Of a DNA stretch of 9,250 nucleotides, positions 1-6,970 are shown piece after piece. The position numbers and the translations under genes were made by a program. The notes beneath the pieces were generated by a model, which searched no databases, was not told where the DNA came from, and saw only the letters and a program-made list of their open reading frames with translations. Numbering within the stretch: the stretch's first letter is position 1; every line of letters begins with the position of its first letter. The stretch is from Alphaproteobacteria bacterium UBA1002 (GTDB lineage Bacteria > Pseudomonadota > Alphaproteobacteria > Rickettsiales > UBA998): assembly GCA_002291845.1 (NCBI GenBank), contig DBAU01000051.1, forward strand, positions 1-9,250. The letters are read 5' to 3'.

Positions 1-60
1 TTGCTAAACCGTCATACGTTGTAAAGCGTATCGTGAGTTCGAATCTCATCCCCTCCGCCA
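1..60 (+). tRNA. tRNA-Ser(GCU), 3' part, cut by window edge
   Basis: The 3' part of a class II tRNA is visible. Bases 1-7 (TTGCTAA) form the anticodon loop with anticodon GCT at 3-5, so it reads AGC/AGU serine codons. Bases 8-12 are the 3' side of the anticodon stem. A long variable arm follows, with stem 14-18 (ATACG) pairing 27-31 (CGTAT), which is typical of tRNA-Ser. The T arm is 33-37 paired with 45-49 around the loop TTCGAAT. Bases 50-56 (CCCCTCC) are the 3' acceptor strand, 57 is a G discriminator and the CCA at 58-60 is encoded. The D arm and 5' acceptor strand lie outside the window. The AT-rich stretch that starts right after the CCA makes this a candidate integration site. Confidence 0.93.
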
Positions 61-71
61 TCTATTTTTGG

Positions 72-94
72 AAACTGCTTTTTTGGCGGTTTTT
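72..94 (+). terminator. probable intrinsic terminator of the tRNA-Ser gene
   Basis: Bases 72-78 (AAACTGC) pair with 86-92 (GCGGTTT) in a 7-bp stem that includes one G-U pair, around a T-rich loop. The 3' arm runs into the T tract 90-94. It lies 11 nt after the tRNA CCA on the same strand. The stem is not strong, so termination here is inferred. Confidence 0.5.
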
Positions 95-111
95 AGCGAC
101 AACGGCAGATT

Positions 112-124
112 GTTATCTGATAAC
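112..124. repeat. 13-bp perfect palindrome (GTTATC-T-GATAAC)
   Basis: Six bases mirror perfectly around T118. With one bulged base the symmetry extends outward to ATTG at 109-112 and CAAT at 125-128. The site lies between the tRNA 3' end and the stop codon of the AT-rich gene. It could be a protein-binding site or part of a recombination site. It could also be the 3' hairpin of the AT-rich gene's transcript, but no T tract follows on the minus strand, so a classic terminator is unlikely. Confidence 0.45.
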
Positions 125-155
125 CAATGGCAAGTGCTATACAAAAGAACAGAAA

Positions 156-1478
156 TTAACCCTTCCAACGAGGAGGATCATATTGACCTAAATTATTGCC
201 CCTAACGCGTTCTGTCCAACCGCCATTCCTGTTACAAAATGGGTTTTTGGCTGCTTCACGTATCGCATTCTGTTCTTCTTTTGTTAATAACAATCCATTT
301 TTTTTGAGATCTAGAGATACAGCTTCTGCTAAATGATAAAAGAGGACACTAGCAGGAACCTCTATCAGTCTTCCTTCTTTTAACATAATGGCGCAATATT
401 CGTCATTCTCCGCAGGAGAAAATTTTTTAACCTTTTCAGCAACTTTTATTGGCCGGGTTTTGTTAGCACTCAAGTCAATTGCCATAATTTTAGGCACGCG
501 GGGTTCAATAAATTTGCATAGTTTAATGTCTTGCCGTGTCTCCGCTGTTCTCACTAAACTCCCCCATTCATCCAAGGAAGTTTTATCCAACAACTTTTTA
601 TCAAATAAGAATGAAAGAAAATTCCTTAATATTATTCGAGCAGAATTTGCTGCCTCATTTTCATTCACTTTCTTGAGCTCTAATATAATTCCAGCCACCT
701 CATCCACTGCATTAGAAAAATTTTGAATAAATTGATTATCAGGTTGAGCACGCAGATGCTCAAAGATCAACCTATTCATCTCAACAACGGCACATTCCTC
801 TACTCTAAATCCGTTCCGGCTCATGTCTGGATTAACAAAATCCTTCAAATAAGTTTTAGACTTAAAGTCAAATCCTTCAGGAATCTCTTCATCTCTATTA
901 GTATTGGTTAGGCCATGAATATAATCATGATTGGAATGTTCAATGACAACTCGCATAGAAGAGATAAAACCATCCAGAAGCCCATTCTTTTCAAGCGCAT
1001 TTATTAAATTAGGTTTTAATGCCACTAACGGAAGAACGATATTTTTAACATTTGCTAAAATCTGAGAATTTAAAAATCCCCGATATTTCTTAGTTGCCGG
1101 TATACTTAAAAAACCGAATGTAGGAAGAGCCTTACCTGCATTAATCGCCTCAAGCGATGGAAATAAAATAGAATATTCTCCATTATTAAAAGATGGATGC
1201 TTGTCTACATCCACTCTTTTCCAAAATTGATGAATATCACTGCTGTTTAAAAAAATAGGACTATTATCAAAATATCTCTGATTAATTATACTTTGAAAAA
1301 GCGTAATTAGACGCGGGTCAAACTCTGACACGCGCGTCTGCTCCATAACGATTCTCTGCATTGCAGAATAACGATCTGTTTCTGATAAAAAATGTTCATT
1401 AAATAAACTATGCCAGTGCGTCTTGGCCTTATTACCTAGCTGCCCTTTCAATTCATCAGGTGATTTACAATCTAACAT
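156..1478 (-). CDS. unrecognised AT-rich gene next to tRNA-Ser, about 440 aa
   Basis: I do not recognise this protein family. The reading frame is long and uninterrupted, about 440 residues, with no clear signal peptide or membrane segment, so it is probably cytoplasmic and largely alpha-helical. A histidine-rich stretch at residues 181-188 (HSNHDYIH) is the only motif that stands out. The C-terminal 30 residues are rich in N, G, R and W (NPFC near 411, ending PPRWKG). The start is ATG at 1478; an in-frame GTG directly before it (1481) is the alternative. No clear Shine-Dalgarno is seen, but a good promoter lies about 35-60 bases upstream and fits this start. Two 60-base lines that I counted by hand inside the gene have 28-32% GC, against 52% for one line in the neighbouring hydrolase. 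This points to horizontal transfer. Plausible roles include island cargo such as a defence or effector gene, but nothing in the sequence proves one. Confidence 0.8.
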   Translation of the reverse strand: MLDCKSPDELKGQLGNKAKTHWHSLFNEHFLSETDRYSAMQRIVMEQTRVSEFDPRLITLFQSIINQRYFDNSPIFLNSSDIHQFWKRVDVDKHPSFNNGEYSILFPSLEAINAGKALPTFGFLSIPATKKYRGFLNSQILANVKNIVLPLVALKPNLINALEKNGLLDGFISSMRVVIEHSNHDYIHGLTNTNRDEEIPEGFDFKSKTYLKDFVNPDMSRNGFRVEECAVVEMNRLIFEHLRAQPDNQFIQNFSNAVDEVAGIILELKKVNENEAANSARIILRNFLSFLFDKKLLDKTSLDEWGSLVRTAETRQDIKLCKFIEPRVPKIMAIDLSANKTRPIKVAEKVKKFSPAENDEYCAIMLKEGRLIEVPASVLFYHLAEAVSLDLKKNGLLLTKEEQNAIREAAKNPFCNRNGGWTERVRGNNLGQYDPPRWKG

Positions 1479-1511
1479 CACTAAATATTTGTAAAAAAAT
1501 ATTGAATTAAC

Positions 1512-1540
1512 ATTATATATACATATCGTACCAATGTCTC
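1512..1540 (-). promoter_or_regulatory. sigma70-type promoter of the AT-rich gene
   Basis: Read on the minus strand, a perfect TATAAT -10 box (1512-1517) sits 17 nt downstream of GAGACA (1535-1540), which matches four of six bases of the TTGACA -35 consensus. Transcription would start near 1505 and leave a leader of about 25 nt before the ATG at 1478. An AT-rich region yields chance -10 boxes, but the exact spacing and the position make this a good candidate. Confidence 0.55.
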
Positions 1541-1543
1541 ATT

Positions 1544-1553
1544 ACATTAATGT
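1544..1553. promoter_or_regulatory. 10-bp palindrome upstream of the -35 box, possible operator
   Basis: ACATTAATGT is a perfect palindrome 3 bp upstream of the -35 box of the AT-rich gene's promoter. That is a suitable place for a regulator to bind. It is short and AT-rich, so chance cannot be excluded, and no regulator gene lies nearby. Confidence 0.25.
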
Positions 1554-1591
1554 TAAGTTTTTAGGCATCGATTAGCCCCTTGCCATTGAAC

Positions 1592-1615
1592 AGCGGCCAG
1601 AATGGTGGCTTTTTT
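1592..1615 (+). terminator. terminator-like hairpin before the hydrolase gene
   Basis: Bases 1592-1599 (AGCGGCCA) pair with 1603-1610 (TGGTGGCT) with one G-G mismatch and one G-U pair, around the loop GAA. Six T residues follow at 1610-1615. The orientation is plus, yet no plus-strand protein gene lies between the tRNA and this point. It may serve transcripts coming from the tRNA side. Confidence 0.45.
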
Positions 1616-1672
1616 AACCCCTGCGCGTGAGGGCGCCCATCATCGCATAAAGCCATGGCTGCATTTTTATCC

Positions 1673-1677
1673 GGAGG
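1673..1677 (+). promoter_or_regulatory. Shine-Dalgarno that sets the hydrolase start
   Basis: GGAGG lies 7 nt before the ATG at 1685. It would be inside the coding region if the upstream in-frame ATG at 1655 were used, so 1685 is the better start. Confidence 0.8.
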
Positions 1678-1684
1678 CTCGATC

Positions 1685-2584
1685 ATGTTTCGCGGCGTAA
1701 ATTCCCTGCTGTTGATATTTCTGATGTGCGTTTTTTCGCATCAGGCGTTCTGCCAAAACGGACGTATTCAAGCGACGGCACTCAGCCCGACATACCGTGA
1801 CATTCGCTATCGCCCTTCGGTCGCTGGTGTCCCTGATTCACAGATCAGCCTCGATTTTTATGCCGCAAAAGGCAAAAGCCCCGCACCGCTGGTGGTTTTT
1901 ATTCATGGGGGCGGCTGGCAGATTGGGGATAAAGCCACCGCTGCGGGCAAAAAACCTACCTTCTTTACCCGCAGCGGCTTTGCCTACGCCTCGGTGAATT
2001 ATCGGCTGCGTCGCTATGGCCCACCGGATAACGCAGCGGATGATATTGCAGCAGCGCTGGCCTATCTGCGGCTGCAGGCGTCTGACTGGGGCATTGATCC
2101 GCAGCGCATCATCCTGATGGGCCATTCCGCCGGAGCGCATCTGGCAGCACTTGTTGCGCTGGATCAAGGTTACCTGCGACGTCATCAGGTCCCCTCTAAC
2201 GCCTTGCAGGCGCTGATCCTTCTGGATGGTGCAGGATATAACATTGCTCGGCAAGTAAGAGAGGGACGCAACGCGGATTTGTATCGCGATGTGTTTGGTA
2301 ATGCCTCGCAAGACTGGACGCGTTTATCCCCGATTACCTATGCAGATCAACCAAACGCTCCGCCAACCTTGGCGTTTTATGTGGCCACGCGAAAAGATTC
2401 TGCGGCGCAGTCCGAGGCATTGGTTCAACTCCTAAGGCAAGGCGGCACAAGTGCTCGCACTGTGGCTGTACAAAATAAAACACATGCATCCATTCATCGG
2501 GAGTTTGGTGAAAACAATGATCCTGTTGCAAAGGATGTCCTGATGTTCTTAGAAAACCTGCCATCCGTCTCTTTGCCGCAATAA
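1685..2584 (+). CDS. exported alpha/beta hydrolase (esterase-like)
   Basis: This is a serine hydrolase of the alpha/beta fold, most like the carboxylesterase/kynurenine-formamidase-type family; the substrate cannot be told from sequence. The 299-residue protein starts with a hydrophobic signal peptide (about residues 5-23, cleavage probably after AFC), so it is likely periplasmic. The cysteine before the cleavage point is not in a good lipobox. HGGGW at 74-78 is the oxyanion-hole motif and GHSAG at 146-150 carries the nucleophile Ser148. Asp238 (in RKDS) and His267 (in KTHASIH) are the likely other triad members by position. The ATG at 1685 is chosen because of the GGAGG before it and because the signal peptide then starts at the N terminus. 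The reading frame could extend 10 codons further upstream. The gene stands alone on this strand and its stop is 4 nt from the stop of the convergent histidine kinase. Confidence 0.88.
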   Translation: MFRGVNSLLLIFLMCVFSHQAFCQNGRIQATALSPTYRDIRYRPSVAGVPDSQISLDFYAAKGKSPAPLVVFIHGGGWQIGDKATAAGKKPTFFTRSGFAYASVNYRLRRYGPPDNAADDIAAALAYLRLQASDWGIDPQRIILMGHSAGAHLAALVALDQGYLRRHQVPSNALQALILLDGAGYNIARQVREGRNADLYRDVFGNASQDWTRLSPITYADQPNAPPTLAFYVATRKDSAAQSEALVQLLRQGGTSARTVAVQNKTHASIHREFGENNDPVAKDVLMFLENLPSVSLPQ

Positions 2585-2588
2585 ACCC

Positions 2589-5132
2589 TCAGCTCGCACG
2601 CAAAGCATCCGCCTCCCCCAGATCAAACCATCGCTCCAGCACATAGCGTAACTCGGAGGGACTCAGCGGCTTACTGAGATAATCATCCATCCCTGCGCGA
2701 AGGCATTTCTCACGATCGCCGATCATCGCGTTGGCCGTCATGGCGATGATCGGGGTGTAGCAGCCGATGCTGCGCTCACGCTCACGAATGCGCTGGGTGG
2801 CCATATAGCCATCCATCTCCGGCATTTGACAATCCATGAAGATCATATCGTAAGCCGCCTCTTCGCATGCCTCTAGCGCCTCGCGGCCGTTTTCTACTAC
2901 ATCCAGTTGAGTGATACCCATTTTCCGCAGCAACTTTCGGGCGAACGCCTGATTGATAATATAATCTTCCACAAGCAATACACGGGCGTGCTCGATGGGC
3001 ATTCGCTCACACGTGACACGCAGTGGATTGGCCGAGGGTTTTTGTCCGCCATAGCGGGCAGCATCCTGCGCCGTGGCTTCCGTGTAAGGTAAGCTGATCA
3101 CAAACACAGAGCCTTCACCGGGCTGGCTTTCCACGTTAATGTGCCCCCCCATCATCGAGACCAGCTGATGGGTAATAGCAAGGCCAAGTCCTGTGCCACC
3201 ATAGCGACGGGTGACTGAACTATCGGCCTGTGTGAATTTATCAAAAATATGATCTAGCTTCTGTGGCGCAATGCCAATCCCCGTATCACGCACATGGATA
3301 CACAGACGGCACTCCCCATCGTGCGGGGGCTCTGCAAAAATACGTAAGGTAACCCCACCCGATTCTGTAAACTTAACCGCATTACTCATCAGGTTTAGCA
3401 CCACCTGTCGCATTCGGCCAGGGTCACCCCAGATGAACGCCGGAAGGCTCTCATCAAGTTCACATTCCACTGTAATCCGCTTGGCCAGTGCCTGCGGCAC
3501 GAGCAGCGCAACGGTATCCTGTGCTACCTGATCCAGCGCATAAGGGATGTATTCGAGAAAAAGCGCACCCGCTTCAATCTTTGAGATATCAAGAATGTCG
3601 TTTAGCAATAGCAATAAGTTAGTGGCCGATCCCTGAATGGTGGAAACGAATTGTCGCTGCTCAGGTGTCAGCGACGTTTCGGCCAGTAAATGGGCCATCC
3701 CGAGCACGCCATTCATTGGCGTACGAATTTCGTGGGACATATTGGCCAAAAAATCACTTTTGGTACGGCTTGCCTCCTCAGCCAGCCGAAGATTTTCCTG
3801 TAATTCACGTCGTGCAAGTTCAGCTTTTACGCTGGCATGACGCAGGCGTTCAAACATTTCCTGATATTCCCTTTCTGCTTCTTTCTGAGCGGTAATATCA
3901 CGTACCGTTGCCACATAGATGCGCCTTCCAGCCATCTCTACCGCACGCGCAGAAAGTGAAATCGGAAACACACGACTATCTTTATGTCGCGCCAAAACTT
4001 CCATTCCTACGGCAGACTGCGCCGCAACTTTTACCACTTCGATAAAATTTCCCGGTAACGCCGAGTGCATATCCCGAGGCGCAAGCAACTGATCCGCCTG
4101 CATACTCATCATGTCATCCGCCACATAACCAAACATGCGCTCAGCAGAGGGGGTAAAAAGCTCAATGTTTCCCTCTGCGGTAATTGTGATGACGCCGTCC
4201 TCAACGGTTTCCAGAACGGTTTTTACCTGCCGGGCATTGTCAAGCTCTTCGCGTCGGGTAAGATTTTTGAGGCCCAGCAGAAAGAGCCCCACAACACCTG
4301 CCAGTGAAAAACTGGCGTACAGGATAAGTTGCCAAGCTTCACTTTCAATTTTTCTAATGCGCTGCTCCAGATGCTGGCGAAGCGAAGCGGTGGCCACATG
4401 ATGCAACGCAATGCAAGCCTTCTCAAGTTCTTGATTTGAAGAAGCAAATACCTGAGATGATTGCTGTTCATCCTGCAAGAAATTGATACGAAACGCGCGT
4501 AACGCATCCTGCACTCGGCCAAGTGCGACCTGATATGGAATTCGGGAGGCCGCACTGGAAAAAAAACCAGATGCTTCCAGTGAAGTAACCGCCTGCTGCA
4601 AGCGCTCCTCAGCCAACATAAGTCGTCCATAATGACCGCCAAAAAGACGATCAAAATCTCCGTCAGCCCCACTATTGTACGCCAATCTATCCAGCCGCTG
4701 CTTCAACTCATCACCGGAGCCAATCATGATTGGTACGGTGTAAATCAGCATCTCTGCAAGCTGATAACTTTGTTGCTCGGGATCCAGGATGAGATTGCTT
4801 TGGTTACCAACCTCGACCATCAGAGCACGCCAAACTGAGGGCTCCAGATGCTCCGCAGAAGGAACTACAAAGGAAGGCTCGAACGCCAGCAAAGGAGCCA
4901 AAGCTTCAGCGATCATGGTTTGTGTAGTTTCGGGTATTGTTGCGGGGGAAAGTGACGGACGGTGGACGGTGTAAAGCGCAAAGAGACGTTCTAATACAGT
5001 TAGCCCAGCTAATTCTTTACGTGCGAAGGTGATACGCGCTTGTTCAACCTGCACCCATAAAATCATCGCGGCAGCAAACGAGAGGACAAAAAGCGTGATG
5101 GCACCATACGCAAAGAGGCGGCGACTTTTCAT
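2589..5132 (-). CDS. membrane-bound hybrid sensor histidine kinase (PAS-HisKA-HATPase-REC)
   Basis: This 847-residue two-component sensor kinase has a fused receiver. TM1 is about residues 8-28. A mainly helical periplasmic region of about 235 residues follows, and TM2 is about 267-289. Then come a PAS domain (about 302-412), a short coiled coil (413-460) and the HisKA domain with phospho-acceptor His467 in SHEIRTP. The ATPase domain shows the N box (Asn584), G1 (DTGIGI from 616) and G2 (GGTGLGL, 645-651). The C-terminal receiver (about 715-835) has the acidic pair Glu722/Asp723, phospho-acceptor Asp767, Thr799 and Lys821. All key residues are present, so kinase and receiver should both work. 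There is no HPt domain or separate response regulator in the window, so the next relay step is encoded elsewhere. The periplasmic part is of the helical ligand-binding type (DAHL-like is possible), with unknown signal. ATG 5132 is directly followed by the charged MKSRR and TM1, which supports the start, although the Shine-Dalgarno is weak. Confidence 0.94.
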   Translation of the reverse strand: MKSRRLFAYGAITLFVLSFAAAMILWVQVEQARITFARKELAGLTVLERLFALYTVHRPSLSPATIPETTQTMIAEALAPLLAFEPSFVVPSAEHLEPSVWRALMVEVGNQSNLILDPEQQSYQLAEMLIYTVPIMIGSGDELKQRLDRLAYNSGADGDFDRLFGGHYGRLMLAEERLQQAVTSLEASGFFSSAASRIPYQVALGRVQDALRAFRINFLQDEQQSSQVFASSNQELEKACIALHHVATASLRQHLEQRIRKIESEAWQLILYASFSLAGVVGLFLLGLKNLTRREELDNARQVKTVLETVEDGVITITAEGNIELFTPSAERMFGYVADDMMSMQADQLLAPRDMHSALPGNFIEVVKVAAQSAVGMEVLARHKDSRVFPISLSARAVEMAGRRIYVATVRDITAQKEAEREYQEMFERLRHASVKAELARRELQENLRLAEEASRTKSDFLANMSHEIRTPMNGVLGMAHLLAETSLTPEQRQFVSTIQGSATNLLLLLNDILDISKIEAGALFLEYIPYALDQVAQDTVALLVPQALAKRITVECELDESLPAFIWGDPGRMRQVVLNLMSNAVKFTESGGVTLRIFAEPPHDGECRLCIHVRDTGIGIAPQKLDHIFDKFTQADSSVTRRYGGTGLGLAITHQLVSMMGGHINVESQPGEGSVFVISLPYTEATAQDAARYGGQKPSANPLRVTCERMPIEHARVLLVEDYIINQAFARKLLRKMGITQLDVVENGREALEACEEAAYDMIFMDCQMPEMDGYMATQRIRERERSIGCYTPIIAMTANAMIGDREKCLRAGMDDYLSKPLSPSELRYVLERWFDLGEADALRAS

Positions 5133-5213
5133 GGCTCAAGCAAACCTTACTACTATTTTGAGCCATCATAGGTAGCAAAAATTTATCAAATTTCCCTTAA
5201 TGGTTGTTATTGA

Positions 5214-5239
5214 GTGCGCGCCACTACTTATGCGTGCGC
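5214..5239 (-). terminator. GC-rich hairpin after the flavoprotein gene
   Basis: Bases 5214-5221 pair with 5232-5239 in an 8-bp stem that includes two G-T/U pairs, 6 nt after the flavoprotein stop codon. The T tract (5242-5246) lies on the plus-strand side and no T tract follows on the minus strand. It may slow or partly end transcription of the redox operon, but it is not a classic terminator for it. Some read-through into the kinase gene is possible. Confidence 0.35.
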
Positions 5240-5245
5240 CCTTTT

Positions 5246-6631
5246 TCATGTGCTATGTAAATACTCCTTGATCGCCATGGCACAGTTCGCTGCCTGATCA
5301 CGAAGTTCGGGTACCGCCGTTGTTTCAAGAGACGCCCCAATGCAAGGGGTCCCCATCATGAATATTCCCGAGTTGGCTTGATGCAACACAACACCATACC
5401 CGCTATCATGGGCATTTAGTACACCGTCTTTTAAGAGCTGTTGAAAAAGCGGACTACGTGAGCGCCGCATGTCATAGCCGGGGCCAACACAGGCTAGCAT
5501 CGCCTGTACGTCATGTATCTGCACCTCATTTTTCCCCCGCGGCACCCAATGAATCCGCATATCCTCAGGCCCAGCCTCTACATGCGTCAAACGTCCCGCC
5601 AGCAGGGCTAAACGCCCCTCAGCCCGCCATGCATCAATAACCGCATGCACCTCAGGCGCCATGCGATGACGATGAATGTTCCATACACTGAATAAATGGC
5701 GGAAAAACCGTTTCTTCTCCGTAGCGGATAAACGCTGCCAGAGCCTCACAGTATAAGGACGCAGCGCATCCACCACTCCGCGCCAGTCACCCCCTTGCCG
5801 TGTCACCTGTTCTGCCGCATGGCGAAACGCACGACACCAGAGCCGTACACGTGGCGGCAGACTCATAAGAGTCTCCCCAATATGAGGATGCATCTCCATT
5901 GAAGCATCAAGCTCTACATGGGGTAACGGAAGATGGCCATGACGCGATAGTGCAATAATGCGTCCTGAGTAACCATGACGCTGCAAACTCATGACACTAT
6001 CCACCATGGTAAGTCCAGTACCTAAAATGAAGAGCGGCCGATCAGGCCTCAGCGAGCGGATGCGCTCAGATAGTCCCTGAGCATTCCACGCACTTGGCAA
6101 CAAATAATACTCAGGCACGTGGCTGCCTTTTGGCAATAGCCCTTCCGAAGATGGGACTGGATTACCAGTGGCAATCAACACCGCATCGGCAGGCCATTGC
6201 TTACCATCTGCATCTGTAACGACATGAGTATCGCCTCGAGGGTGAACGGCCACAGCCTCCGAGACCACATGGATGAGTGATGCACGAGCCTCAATCGCCA
6301 CGCGCAAGGATCGCAGATAATTCGCATAGATACAGCGGGGAACAAAGGAACCAGCAGCATAGATGCCTCCCTCTGGCTGCGTGGAAAGCCATGCCCAAAA
6401 ATGTCCGGGCTGTCCTGCCAGGGCACCCATACGATCAGCACGCACATTCAGCAAATGCACAGGCTCTGGCGTGCTGTACGCCAAACCGAGCCCCCACTCT
6501 GCATAAGGCTCCAAAACAGTTAAATGCGCCTCAGGCACATGGTGCGAAAGATGATACGCAGCCATCAGGCCACTGAAACCACCGCCGATAATCACAATGC
6601 GTGGTGTGGCCACGGGAATGTCCAAACTCAA
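5246..6631 (-). CDS. FAD/NAD(P)-binding protein, COG4529/YdhS-like
   Basis: This is a putative cytoplasmic flavin-dependent oxidoreductase of 461 residues, a usual length for the family. The N terminus carries a Rossmann FAD-binding motif, IVIIGGGFSG (12-21), followed by an acidic residue at the end of beta-2 (Glu41). LNVRADRMG (61-69) and ATGNP (154-158) are typical of this group. A second dinucleotide motif, GTGLTMVD (204-211), suggests NAD(P)H binding. The C-terminal signature ETTAVPELR (436-444) is the family's closing FAD contact. No substrate is known to me. The start is a TTG at 6631 whose first bases overlap the TGA of the upstream gene (TTGA, 6628-6631), which implies translational coupling. 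A GGGA lies only 3 nt before it, so a second TTG at 6625 or a GTG at 6613 are alternative starts. All of these keep the FAD motif. It is the last gene of the probable three-gene operon. Confidence 0.88.
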   Translation of the reverse strand: MSLDIPVATPRIVIIGGGFSGLMAAYHLSHHVPEAHLTVLEPYAEWGLGLAYSTPEPVHLLNVRADRMGALAGQPGHFWAWLSTQPEGGIYAAGSFVPRCIYANYLRSLRVAIEARASLIHVVSEAVAVHPRGDTHVVTDADGKQWPADAVLIATGNPVPSSEGLLPKGSHVPEYYLLPSAWNAQGLSERIRSLRPDRPLFILGTGLTMVDSVMSLQRHGYSGRIIALSRHGHLPLPHVELDASMEMHPHIGETLMSLPPRVRLWCRAFRHAAEQVTRQGGDWRGVVDALRPYTVRLWQRLSATEKKRFFRHLFSVWNIHRHRMAPEVHAVIDAWRAEGRLALLAGRLTHVEAGPEDMRIHWVPRGKNEVQIHDVQAMLACVGPGYDMRRSRSPLFQQLLKDGVLNAHDSGYGVVLHQANSGIFMMGTPCIGASLETTAVPELRDQAANCAMAIKEYLHST

Positions 6632-6948
6632 ATGTCCCAGCTTGCGTCGAGCTCCTCTAAGCGCCGCTTGGGAATACGGCCTTTGAGGATGGCATAGATT
6701 TTTTCAATTTGCATGCTTACGGTTCGTCGGAAGGTGAATGGAAGAAGCCCATGAACCAGCAAAAGTATCCCGCAGGATGCAATCCGCAGCCCCATTTTTA
6801 CCGTGAACAGAAGATGCTCCGCATAGGTTTCGCCGGTCTCATGTGGGTGTGAAACAAAAAGCTGATGCAATGACCCCCAGGCACGCTTTATTGAAGCCCT
6901 TACAAAAGGCGGTATAAAACGGGTAAACGCATCATGTATGGCAATCAT
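6628..6948 (-). CDS. small membrane protein, DUF6356-like
   Basis: This 106-residue protein has a conserved pattern F-x-x-HP-x-E-x-GE-x-Y-x-EH at 31-45, then one or two closely spaced hydrophobic helices (about 46-73) containing HGLLPF (66-71), and a basic C-terminal tail. From memory this matches the uncharacterised DUF6356 family of alphaproteobacteria; a profile search would confirm the name. The function is unknown. The ATG at 6948 has an AGGAG 6 nt upstream. The gene starts 22 nt after the redoxin gene and its stop overlaps the start of the flavoprotein gene, so the three are very probably cotranscribed. The histidines in the conserved block could bind a metal or cofactor, but that is a guess. 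Confidence 0.82.
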   Translation of the reverse strand: MIAIHDAFTRFIPPFVRASIKRAWGSLHQLFVSHPHETGETYAEHLLFTVKMGLRIASCGILLLVHGLLPFTFRRTVSMQIEKIYAILKGRIPKRRLEELDASWDI

Positions 6949-6970
6949 CCTCTGCTCCTGCGCTTATCAC

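Noticed and set aside
388..911. Two plus-strand frames (388-726 and 723-911) that overlap by 4 bases, like a coupled pair.
   Set aside because: Both lie antisense inside the longer AT-rich gene, which has a good promoter. The frames have no Shine-Dalgarno and no recognisable domain.
77..1615. The shared 8-mer GCTTTTTT at 77-84 and 1608-1615 as possible att repeats around the AT-rich block.
   Set aside because: Both copies are parts of terminator-like T tracts, are low in complexity and do not contain any tRNA 3' sequence.
4223..4672. A 149-codon minus-strand frame inside the histidine kinase.
   Set aside because: It overlaps the kinase's TM2 and PAS coding region in another frame. The kinase domains are continuous, so it is a shadow and not a frameshift.
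5141..5200. TTGATA and TATGAT boxes upstream of the histidine kinase as a promoter.
   Set aside because: They are only 13 bases apart, too short for sigma70; no better pair was found.
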